Assembly: GCA_031553855.1 (NCBI GenBank) | Contig: JAVBKW010000030.1 | Location: 1-39,144 of the forward strand | Length of the DNA stretch: 39,144 bases | Reading direction: 5' to 3' | Source of the DNA: RACS-047 sp031553855 | Lineage (GTDB): Bacteria > Bacillota > Clostridia > Christensenellales > Pumilibacteraceae | Shown here: in pieces, positions 33,021 to 39,144 of the stretch | Numbering within the stretch: the stretch's first letter is position 1 | How the letters are laid out: each line of letters starts with the position of its first letter | Notes under the pieces: generated by a model | What the model saw: the letters and a program-made list of their open reading frames with translations, nothing else | Database searches by the model: none | What the model was told of the DNA's origin: nothing | Translations under genes and position numbers: made by a program

Positions 33021-33148
33021 ACTAGAAAAGAATTTATCGCCGTATACGAGCTGCGCTTGGATTTGCCGCCTCTTTAACGTATTAAATATACGCTCGGTCG
33101 GCTTCAAAACTAACTGCTGTCCGTCTACGGCGCAACTTCTTATCTAGT
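33021..33148 (+). repeat. P-type long palindrome, copy 4
   Basis: A 128-bp palindrome, the same length and outer arms as copy 1: ACTAGAAAAGAA (33021-33032) and TTCTTATCTAGT (33137-33148). The interior has GTATACGAGCTGCG, central mini-hairpin CGTATTAAATATACG, and CTAACTGCTGTCCGTC. It lies 14 nt after the uraA stop. Confidence 0.85.
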
Positions 33149-33196
33149 AGAATTATGCGTCGGCAACAAACCGATAGCAAACAAAGGAAGCTGAAA

Positions 33197-33841
33197 ATGA
33201 AGCAATATAAAAACGTAACGATAATGGATCATCCGCTCATCCGGCACAAAATCGCGCTTTTAAGAGATGAGGAAACCTGCACAAAGCAGTTCCGCGAGCT
33301 TATTGAGGAGATCACCTCGCTTGTGGCGTACGAGGCTCTGCGCGACGTTCCCACAAAGAAAAAGCTGGTCAAAACGCCGCTCGAAACCTGTGAGCAGGAC
33401 GTTGTGCCCGAAAGTTCGATCGCTCTCGTGCCTATTTTAAGGGCGGGCCTGGGAATGGTCAACGGCGTCCTTACTATCCTGCCCACGGCAAAGGTGGGGC
33501 ATATCGGGATGTACCGCGATGAGGAAACGCTCCAGCCGAAAGAATACTACTGCAAGCTCCCCGACAATATCCAGAATATGGTTTCCGTTATTTTAGACCC
33601 CATGCTCGCCACCGGCGGAAGCGCGTCGGCCGCTATGCAGTATTTAAAAAATATTGGCTGCGCTAAAATCAAGCTGATGAGCGTCATCGCCGCGCCGGAA
33701 GGGATAAAGCGCGTCGCCGAGGACCACCCCGACGTGGAAGTTTTCGTCGCCTGTTTAGACCGCTGCCTCAACGAAAACGGCTACATTCTGCCGGGGCTGG
33801 GGGATGCGGGGGATAGGTTGTTCGGGACTAAACAAAAGTAA
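33197..33841 (+). CDS. upp: Uracil phosphoribosyltransferase
   Basis: It makes UMP from uracil and PRPP, completing uracil salvage with the permease upstream. The 214 residues contain LRAGLGMV and the PRPP-binding loop ILDPMLATGGSA, and the C-terminal uracil-binding ILPGLGDAGDR. ATG 33197 follows AAGGAAG (33184-33190). An earlier ATG at 33155 lacks a ribosome site. A P-type palindrome starts at its stop codon. Confidence 0.96.
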   Translation: MKQYKNVTIMDHPLIRHKIALLRDEETCTKQFRELIEEITSLVAYEALRDVPTKKKLVKTPLETCEQDVVPESSIALVPILRAGLGMVNGVLTILPTAKVGHIGMYRDEETLQPKEYYCKLPDNIQNMVSVILDPMLATGGSASAAMQYLKNIGCAKIKLMSVIAAPEGIKRVAEDHPDVEVFVACLDRCLNENGYILPGLGDAGDRLFGTKQK

Positions 33842-33970
33842 AAAAACGGCGTATATCGGGGCTCATGCGGACTGCGTGAGAATTGCCGCCTTGGGTCATT
33901 TATTAGAAATAAACTCCCGTCGGCAGCATTCTCCAGCTGTCCGCCTTATCCCCAATCTACGCCGTTTTTT
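33841..33970 (+). repeat. P-type long palindrome, copy 5, with T-run
   Basis: Outer arms AAAAAACGGCGTA (33841-33853) and TACGCCGTTTTTT (33958-33970) are perfect complements. The central mini-hairpin is TTTATTAGAAATAAA, followed by CTCCCGTCGGCAGC and CAGCTGTCCGCC. The terminal Ts make it a good upp terminator. Confidence 0.8.
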
Positions 33971-33978
33971 GCAAAACC

Positions 33979-34034
33979 ATATCGGGGCTCATGCGGACTG
34001 CGTGAGAATTGCCGCCCGGCTCATTTATTTTAGA
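33979..34034 (+). repeat. P-type partial copy 6 (left arm only)
   Basis: 33979-34016 repeats 33853-33890 exactly (38 bp, 126 bp apart, beginning ATATCGGGGCTCATGCGG). The match weakens after that and the copy stops before any right arm. Confidence 0.8.
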
Positions 34035-34086
34035 AAAGGGGCTGTCTCACGAGAAAAAAACTCGTGAGATAGTCCCTTTTTTCTTA
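34035..34086 (+). terminator. GCTGTCTCACGAG hairpin terminator
   Basis: AAAGGGGCTGTCTCACGAG (34035-34053) pairs with CTCGTGAGATAGTCCCTTT (34061-34079, two G-U) and a T-rich run follows. It is the third full member of this hairpin family. Confidence 0.8.
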
Positions 34087-34101
34087 TTTTTTGTGTTAGT
34101 A

Positions 34102-34227
34102 GGCTGTTTCAAGAAGGGGTTAAAGACGGGCAACAGACGGAAAAACGACGATTGAGTGTACATAGACGTACTCGATTGAGTCGTTTTGCCGTACGTAGCC
34201 CGTATATGACCCCTTATTGAGACAGCC
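34102..34227 (-). repeat. P-type long palindrome, copy 7 (inverted orientation)
   Basis: Outer arms GGCTGTTTCAAGAAGGGGT (34102-34120) and ACCCCTTATTGAGACAGCC (34209-34227) match copy 2. On the minus strand it reads ATATACGGGCTACG, a central GAGTACGTCTATGTACACTC and CTGTTGCCCGTC. The 467-bp gap between upp and ansA is almost entirely repeat DNA (copies 5, 6, solo hairpin, 7). Confidence 0.85.
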
Positions 34228-34247
34228 CCTTTTAAAATGTTTTCTTT

Positions 34248-34275
34248 TTTGCAAAAAAGGGTTATACTATATAAT
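34248..34275 (+). promoter_or_regulatory. Probable promoter of ansA
   Basis: TATAAT (34270-34275) with TTTGCA (34248-34253) at 16-bp spacing. The leader would be about 27 nt. Confidence 0.45.
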
Positions 34276-34308
34276 GGAAAAGAAAAAACGAAAAGCGGAT
34301 AAATACAG

Positions 34309-35307
34309 ATGAAAAAAGATTCCAACAAAAAAATAATCCTTATTGAAACGGGCGGGACTATTTCGACGTCCGCCGATAACGGGATCAGGAGCCTAGACGA
34401 AAGTTTAGCAGCCGCGGCGTTTGACAAATATGGTTTTGAACGCCGTCCTTTGCCGTTTAAGATGCTTTCGGAAAATCTCGGGTTTGAGGCTTTGGCTCAA
34501 ATCGCTAAAGCCGCTATAAAAGCCGCGCAGGAGAGCCCGGCCGGAATAATTATAACTCACGGCACCGACTCGCTCGTTTATTCGGCGGCGGCGCTCAGTT
34601 TTCTTTTATGTAAAACGGCCGTTCCGGTAGTTTTAGTATCGGCAGACCACCCTCTAACGGATAAGCGCACTAACGGCTTTAAAAATATGGCGGCGGCAGT
34701 CAGCTTTATAAGGTCTAAACATAGCTTTTCCGGCGTTTTTGTTTCCTTTGCAAATCCGGGCGAACGATCGGTTATCCATTTCGGGTCAAGGCTGAATTAT
34801 TCAAGGGGTTTTGACGGGTATGTTTCTTCGGCCTGCGGCAAAATTTGCGGATATTTTAATAAATTCAGCCGTTTTGTTTTGTCGGAGGTTAAAGCGGAAA
34901 AAGGCGCTCCGGATTTTAATATCAGCGCGGACGTTTTGACCGCCTCAAACGAGGGCAGGGTCAGGCTCGTTTTGCCGTATCCGGGCTTAGATTACGCCGC
35001 CCTTGCGCGCTCGCAGAAAGAAGAAGGCTTTGAGATAGTTCACGATTCGTATCACTCCGGAACAGTAAAAACGGACGGGCAAAATAATATCAACCTCTTA
35101 AAAGGAAAGGTTTTTATTGCAGGAGGAATTTCAACTGAAGAAAAATACGAATCTGTCCGCGGCGTAAAATCAGATAATATCCGCTTTATAGATAATATCA
35201 CGCCCGCCGCGCTATATTTTAAACTGATTTTAAGCTTAAATATGGGGCAAAACGAAAGGGAAGAGTTTTTAAACGCTAATATTGCAAGCGAGTTTTTTCT
35301 GTATTAA
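34309..35307 (+). CDS. ansA: L-asparaginase, type I (AnsA-like)
   Basis: It hydrolyses asparagine to aspartate and ammonia in the cytosol; no signal peptide is present. The product is 332 residues. The catalytic threonines lie in TGGTIS (about 14-19) and HGTDS (84-88), where Asp87 follows the second threonine; most relatives have HGTDT. The allosteric-type C-terminal domain is present (FIAGGISTEEKY). ATG 34309 has only a weak ribosome site. It stands alone after a block of palindromes. Confidence 0.88.
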   Translation: MKKDSNKKIILIETGGTISTSADNGIRSLDESLAAAAFDKYGFERRPLPFKMLSENLGFEALAQIAKAAIKAAQESPAGIIITHGTDSLVYSAAALSFLLCKTAVPVVLVSADHPLTDKRTNGFKNMAAAVSFIRSKHSFSGVFVSFANPGERSVIHFGSRLNYSRGFDGYVSSACGKICGYFNKFSRFVLSEVKAEKGAPDFNISADVLTASNEGRVRLVLPYPGLDYAALARSQKEEGFEIVHDSYHSGTVKTDGQNNINLLKGKVFIAGGISTEEKYESVRGVKSDNIRFIDNITPAALYFKLILSLNMGQNEREEFLNANIASEFFLY

Positions 35308-35323
35308 GCGTTTTCTAAGCATA

Positions 35324-35362
35324 TTTTTAAGCGGATTTTACCAGATAAAATCCGCTTAAAAA
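35324..35362. repeat. Perfect 17-bp inverted repeat
   Basis: TTTTTAAGCGGATTTTA (35324-35340) and TAAAATCCGCTTAAAAA (35346-35362) with a 5-nt loop. Ts lie on the 5' arm and As on the 3' arm, the reverse of an intrinsic terminator, so an operator or a weak hairpin is as likely. Confidence 0.65.
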
Positions 35363-35382
35363 GAAAAATTTTGTCAAAAGAA

Positions 35383-35411
35383 TTGAAAAATGATAAAAAG
35401 TGTGTTATTAT
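35383..35411 (+). promoter_or_regulatory. Promoter of the CNNM/CorC gene
   Basis: TTGAAA (35383-35388), 17-bp spacer, TATTAT (35406-35411) with extended -10 TGT. The leader is about 112 nt. Confidence 0.6.
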
Positions 35412-35413
35412 AT

Positions 35414-35437
35414 ATTCATTAACCAATTCATTAACCA
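35414..35437 (+). repeat. Two tandem 12-bp repeats at the transcription start
   Basis: ATTCATTAACCA occurs twice in direct succession (35414-35425, 35426-35437), beginning 3 bp after the -10 box. The position suits a repressor site. Confidence 0.6.
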
Positions 35438-35529
35438 AAAAAAGTTAAGCCGGAAAAAGACGGCCGCGTTTAGCTTTAAAGAAAATTGTTAATAATATAA
35501 TAAACATCGGAGGATTTTATACAACCCAA

Positions 35530-36795
35530 ATGGACCCAAGTCAAGTGGCAATTTTACTTGTCTACATATTAATGATCTTGTTTTCCGCGTTTTTTTCCGC
35601 TGCGGAAATGGCGTATTCGACGGCAAACCGCGTGCGCCTTAGGACGTTAGAGGCGGCCGGAAACAAGAAAGCGGCAAAAGTCTTAAAGATGCTGGGCAAT
35701 TACGACCGTATCTTATCGGCAATATTAGTCGGCAATAATATTGTAAACATTTTATCCGCAACGCTGGCGACATTGTTGTTTACATCCCTTATCATAAACA
35801 ACCAAAATCTTGCCGCGACGCTGTCAACTATTGTAACGACGGTCGTAGTGCTGATTTTCGGCGAAATAACTCCCAAAAGCATAGCCAAAGAAAAGCCCGA
35901 AAGCTTTTGCATGATTTTCAATCCGCTGGTGTGGTTTTTCTGCGTACTCTTAACGCCCGTTAATATTTTGTTTATGCTCTGGAAAAAGCTTTTGAAAAAA
36001 GTCTTCAAGCTCCAGCGCGACACGTCCGTCACAGAGGACGAGCTTAAAACCTATGTAGACGAGGCTAAAGTCGGCGGCGAAATTGACGAGCACGAGTCCG
36101 ACCTTATCCGTTCGGCGATAGAATTTGACGATTTGGATATCTATGATATTATGACGCCGCGCGTAAACGTTGTGGCTATCGAAGAAAATGAGTCGCCCGA
36201 CGAGATTGCCGAAAAGTTTTTCGAACACGGCTATTCACGTTTGCCGGTCTATTCAAAAACTATCGACAGCATTATAGGCATCCTTCACGAAAAGGATTTT
36301 TACTACCTCACAAAAAAAGAAGGGGTTTTTGTTAAGGATATCATCCAAAGCACGATCTGCGTTTCCAAAACGATGAAAATAAGCGCGGCGTTAAGGCTGC
36401 TGCAAAAGGCGAAGGTGCATATGGCGATAGTCGTCGACGAATTCGGCGGCACGTCGGGCATAGTCACGATAGAGGATATCATAGAGGAGCTTGTCGGCGA
36501 GATATGGGACGAGCACGACGAGATCGAAATACTTTTAAAGAAAACCGACGATAACACTTTCATCGTCGCGGGCGAGGAAAACCTTGAGGCAATGTTTGAG
36601 GCGGTTGGCCTTGAAGACGTCAATGAGGATTTTGAATCGATCACCGTTGGCGGCTGGGTAACCGAGCAAATGGGCAAAATACCCGTCGCGGGCGAAAAAA
36701 TGGAATTTGAAAACCTTTCTATCACAGTTACAAAAGCTACGGTCAAAAGAGTCGTCGAGGTTCGCGTAAAAGTAAACGAGCCGGCGGAGGAGTAA
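35530..36795 (+). CDS. CNNM/CorC (HlyC/TlyC-like) membrane protein with CBS pair
   Basis: A 421-residue membrane protein of the DUF21-CBS-CorC family, proposed to export Mg2+ or related divalent ions; several members were once called hemolysins. The DUF21 domain (about 1-150) has three to four helices and GEITPKSIAKE. The two CBS motifs span about 205-335 (DIMTPRV, VVDEFGGTSGIVTIEDI), and a CorC/HlyC domain covers about 340-415. ATG 35530 is 16 nt from CGGAGGA (35508-35514), longer than usual, but no nearer in-frame start exists. The next gene follows after 10 bp. Confidence 0.9.
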   Translation: MDPSQVAILLVYILMILFSAFFSAAEMAYSTANRVRLRTLEAAGNKKAAKVLKMLGNYDRILSAILVGNNIVNILSATLATLLFTSLIINNQNLAATLSTIVTTVVVLIFGEITPKSIAKEKPESFCMIFNPLVWFFCVLLTPVNILFMLWKKLLKKVFKLQRDTSVTEDELKTYVDEAKVGGEIDEHESDLIRSAIEFDDLDIYDIMTPRVNVVAIEENESPDEIAEKFFEHGYSRLPVYSKTIDSIIGILHEKDFYYLTKKEGVFVKDIIQSTICVSKTMKISAALRLLQKAKVHMAIVVDEFGGTSGIVTIEDIIEELVGEIWDEHDEIEILLKKTDDNTFIVAGEENLEAMFEAVGLEDVNEDFESITVGGWVTEQMGKIPVAGEKMEFENLSITVTKATVKRVVEVRVKVNEPAEE

Positions 36796-36805
36796 AAAAC
36801 ACAGC

Positions 36806-37699
36806 TTGTGGCACACCATTTTAGACATCTTTCTTGAGGCTCTTCTCGACTCTCTGAAGATATTGCCGTTTCTTCTTGTAATGCACGTTCTCATCGAAGT
36901 CTACGAGTACAGGGCGGGCTCAAAATTAAAAGTCAGCAAGCTTTTAAGCGGCAACGCCGCGCCTCTTTTAGGCGCAGCCGTAGGCCTTATTCCGCAGTGC
37001 GGCTTTTCCGTCGTTTCAACAAAACTTTACGCAAATAAAAATATTAAACTCGGCACTCTGCTTGCCGTTTATATTGCAACCTCGGACGAGGCGATCCCGA
37101 TATTATTGTCAAACCCTAAAGCGGCTATAAAGCTTGTGCCGCTGCTGCTTTTAAAATTCGCTCTTGCTCTTATCGCGGGTTATGCCGTCAATTTGATTCT
37201 AAGAAAAAAGGCGACGGTAGTCAGCCTTAACGAAATGGAAATCAAGAACGACACCGGCTGCCACGGGCACGAAATCGGCGGAGAGCATGCTCATAAGGAT
37301 AATAAGTTCGACTGGGACAAGTTCGTATTCCACCCCATAATTCACTCGCTCACTATCCTTGCCTACATTTTTGCCGTAAACCTGATACTGGGAGCGGTTT
37401 TTGAGTTTGCGGGGCAAGAGCGTATCTCGTATCTTTTAGAACAGGCAAAGTTTGCCCAGGTGCCGCTCGCGGCTCTTATCGGCCTTATACCAAACTGCGC
37501 AAGCTCCGTAATAATAACGCAGCTTTACGCTGTGGGCAGTCTGTCGCTGGGCGCATGCCTTGCGGGCCTTTCGGTCAACGCCGGGATCGCGCTGGCAGTT
37601 CTTTTTAAAGAAAATAAGAATTTCAAAGAAAATATTTTGATCGTCGCCGGTCTCTATCTTTTCAGCGTAGCGGCGGGCATTATAATCTCGTTATTTTAG
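36806..37699 (+). CDS. Putative heavy-metal/manganese exporter, 10-TM permease (ArsP_2-like)
   Basis: A 297-residue permease with two homologous halves. LIPQCGFSVVSTKLYA (about 63-78) and LIPNCASSVIITQLYA (about 227-242) are the repeated core motifs, each followed by a LGTLLA/LGACLA helix. A cytoplasmic-looking loop between the halves is metal-rich: CHGHEIGGEHAHK (one Cys, four His). This matches the family annotated as putative 10-TM heavy-metal exporter; the substrate is unproven. The start is TTG 36806 behind GGAGGAG (36786-36792), which overlaps the end of the CNNM/CorC gene. The two genes probably form one divalent-metal operon. Confidence 0.78.
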   Translation: MWHTILDIFLEALLDSLKILPFLLVMHVLIEVYEYRAGSKLKVSKLLSGNAAPLLGAAVGLIPQCGFSVVSTKLYANKNIKLGTLLAVYIATSDEAIPILLSNPKAAIKLVPLLLLKFALALIAGYAVNLILRKKATVVSLNEMEIKNDTGCHGHEIGGEHAHKDNKFDWDKFVFHPIIHSLTILAYIFAVNLILGAVFEFAGQERISYLLEQAKFAQVPLAALIGLIPNCASSVIITQLYAVGSLSLGACLAGLSVNAGIALAVLFKENKNFKENILIVAGLYLFSVAAGIIISLF

Positions 37700-37708
37700 A
37701 CGCTTTTT

Positions 37709-38701
37709 TTATTCAGCGGCTTTTTTTACAATCAGTAGCTTTGATTCGGAAAAGAATTTTTTGTTTTGCTCCTTTAAGACGGCGTCGATGGTAATCTCAT
37801 AGCGTCCCTCTTGCTGGCAAAGAACAAGGAAGGTAATATCTTTTGAAAACTCAAAAAGGGCGGGGTCGGAAGAGTAAAGCGGCTCTATTTCGCTTGTCAG
37901 AACGCTGCCGGTGAATTTCTCTCCCTCGGGTTTTCCTACGATCGCCGCATAGTCAACGCCGGTGAAGCCTTTTGCCGACCCGATATTGCCCATAATTTGC
38001 TTGCATTGCTGTGTTTGGCTGTCAACGATAAAAAGCTTGATGCTCTCGTCCTGGGTTACGGGTTTTGAGTCCTTTGTGATTTTTAGTACGGTAAAGTAGG
38101 TAAGGTCCAGCGTGGCGGAATAGTCTTCTTTTTTATAATATTTTTTACAGTCAAGCTTTGCGGCCGCCTTTATTTCCGTTGCGCCGTTTTCCTTTAAATA
38201 TTCGTAAACCTCATCTTCTTTGAGAGGTTCGGTATCAAGAGGGAGCTTGGCCTTTATTTCTTTTTTTTCGTCCTTGCCCGTTTCCGTTGCGTACTTGATG
38301 TCGTCCAGTTTTTTTGCCTGCAAGGCTAAGACGCTTTTTTCATCGTATACGTTGAACTCCATTTTCCCCTTTACGCTCAGCTCGTTTTTAAGGCGCGCTC
38401 TCACCTTATACTTTTTCGCGCTTGAAAAGGAAAAGGTGTTGCCTTTTTCTACCGTTGCGTCCATAATATCGGCGTCTTCAAAATAGATCTCGACGCTGTC
38501 GGGATGCAATTCTTCTTTCGTGCCGTCCTGCTTGACGGAAACAAACATGACCTGCGCTTTTTCGCCGGTTTTTAAGGATGAGTCGGACGCGGTCATTTCA
38601 ATTGCTTTTACCACTTCGTCTGGGCTGCCCGCGCTGTAGGTGCAGGCCAAAACCGGCAGGCACATTAAAAGAGTAAGCACAAAACTAATTAATTTTTTCA
38701 T
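37709..38701 (-). CDS. Secreted lipoprotein, function unknown
   Basis: A 330-residue lipoprotein I cannot assign. A basic start (MKK), a hydrophobic stretch and the lipobox VLAC with Cys20 predict cleavage and lipid attachment outside the membrane. After a short linker come beta-rich segments that read like Ig/Big-type domains (KTGEKAQVMFVSVKQDGTKE, RYEITIDAVL). ATG 38701 is chosen because AAAGGA (38711-38716, minus strand) is 9 nt upstream; a TTG at 38710 would abut the ribosome site. It converges on the permease gene with 9 bp between stops. Upstream, TGATAAAAT at about 38764-38772 (minus strand) may be an extended -10 box. Confidence 0.75.
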   Translation of the reverse strand: MKKLISFVLTLLMCLPVLACTYSAGSPDEVVKAIEMTASDSSLKTGEKAQVMFVSVKQDGTKEELHPDSVEIYFEDADIMDATVEKGNTFSFSSAKKYKVRARLKNELSVKGKMEFNVYDEKSVLALQAKKLDDIKYATETGKDEKKEIKAKLPLDTEPLKEDEVYEYLKENGATEIKAAAKLDCKKYYKKEDYSATLDLTYFTVLKITKDSKPVTQDESIKLFIVDSQTQQCKQIMGNIGSAKGFTGVDYAAIVGKPEGEKFTGSVLTSEIEPLYSSDPALFEFSKDITFLVLCQQEGRYEITIDAVLKEQNKKFFSESKLLIVKKAAE

Positions 38702-38854
38702 TTTAAACAATCCTTTAAAACTTTATACTTTTTTGTTTTTAGTATGCGCAGAATACAAACGATTTTATCATAATTTGTTTGCTGCTTTTAAAAGAATTGC
38801 TTAAAATAGAAAAACGGAGTATACTAGGTATATTATCAGACGATACGTTAATGC

Positions 38855-38979
38855 GTGAAAGATAATTCATCGCCGCATACGGGCTACGTTTGTCTTGCCT
38901 CGTCGGTTGCGTATGTGAAATACGCGCACTTCCTCGGCAATCCAACTGTTGCCCGCCTGCGCCGCGACTTATCTTTCAC
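38855..38979 (+). repeat. P-type long palindrome, copy 8
   Basis: Outer arms GTGAAAGATAA (38855-38865) and TTATCTTTCAC (38969-38979). The interior reads GCATACGGGCTACG, TTTGTCTTGCC, central mini-hairpin GCGTATGTGAAATACGC, TCGGCAATCCAACTGTTGCC. It lies upstream of the minus-strand lipoprotein gene. Confidence 0.9.
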
Positions 38980-39008
38980 TACTTTTTGTGATATAAGGGG
39001 AATAAAAC

Positions 39009-39134
39009 GTGAAAGATAATTCATCGCCGCATACGGGCTACGTTTGTCTTGCCTCGTCGGTTGCGTATGTGAAATACGCGCCTCTTCCTCGGCAATCCAA
39101 CTGTTGCCCGCCTGCGCCGCGACTTATCTTTCAC
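39009..39134 (+). repeat. P-type long palindrome, copy 9 (tandem duplicate of copy 8)
   Basis: Nearly identical to copy 8, 154 bp downstream in direct orientation; the only difference I see is an A replaced by CT near the centre. The 3' flank TACTTTTTGT is shared too and runs to the window edge, so a tandem array may continue. Confidence 0.9.
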
Positions 39135-39144
39135 TACTTTTTGT

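Noticed and set aside
33804..34067. Plus-strand open frame with a repeated IGAHADCVRIAA peptide
   Set aside because: It is produced by the two exact 38-bp repeat segments of P copies 5 and 6 and overlaps the end of upp in another frame.
37714..37726. TTATTCAGCGGC resembling the R repeat
   Set aside because: It lies inside the lipoprotein coding region, matches only the first half, and has no partner arm.
38855..39144. CRISPR-like repeat array
   Set aside because: The unit is a 125-bp palindrome with a 154-bp period and an identical spacer, not short repeats with unique spacers.

Overview
The window looks like chromosomal DNA from an anaerobic, low-to-mid GC Bacillota (Clostridia), probably an uncultured gut lineage. 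This assignment is inferred from strong AGGAGG-type ribosome sites, sigma-A promoters, ATP-dependent PEP carboxykinase, pyruvate formate-lyase with its activase, a Na+-pump decarboxylase beta subunit, and a collagen-like protein with a BclA-type C-terminal domain. There are no rRNA or tRNA genes that I can see and no CRISPR array.

Layout. 1-129 is the 3' end (domains V and VI) of a group II intron. 0.4-10.6 kb carries pckA, a hybrid sensor kinase, a P-type ATPase with a long N-terminal tail, and pflB-pflA. 10.8-13.4 kb is one large unrecognised membrane-anchored protein built from three related modules. 13.7-15.8 kb (minus strand) is a two-component pair: a LytS/YesM-type kinase and a REC-SARP-like regulator. 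16.1-19.0 kb is a small mobile-looking segment: a DUF6870-like small protein, a large serine recombinase, and directly after it a collagen-like/BclA-C reading frame with no start codon. 19.2-25 kb holds purC, a 7-TM protein, a GNAT-like protein, then a perfect sigma-A promoter, a long structured leader that resembles a yybP-ykoY riboswitch, and a decarboxylase beta subunit with a small gamma-like partner. 24.3-31.3 kb is housekeeping: pheA-secA and prfB-tsaD-mnmA. 31.5-33.8 kb is uracil salvage (uraA, upp). 34.3-38.7 kb has ansA, a CNNM/CorC protein, a heavy-metal-exporter-like permease and a lipoprotein on the opposite strand.

The intergenic DNA is unusually structured. At least six full and two or three partial copies of a ~125-135 bp imperfect palindrome (called P here) share a core, while their outer stems differ from copy to copy yet remain self-complementary. 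A second family of short palindromes (called R, consensus TTAAGGAAACGCTGAATA) sits on gene ends and in two cases supplies the stop codon. Simple hairpins with the arm GGGGCTGTCTCACGA may be collapsed relatives of P. One P remnant supplies the -35 box of the promoter that drives the riboswitch-like leader.

Best candidates for something new are the P family, the leader at 22501-22682, the recombinase beside a headless collagen gene, and the three-module 888-residue protein. All functional calls come from reading motifs by eye; no database search was possible.
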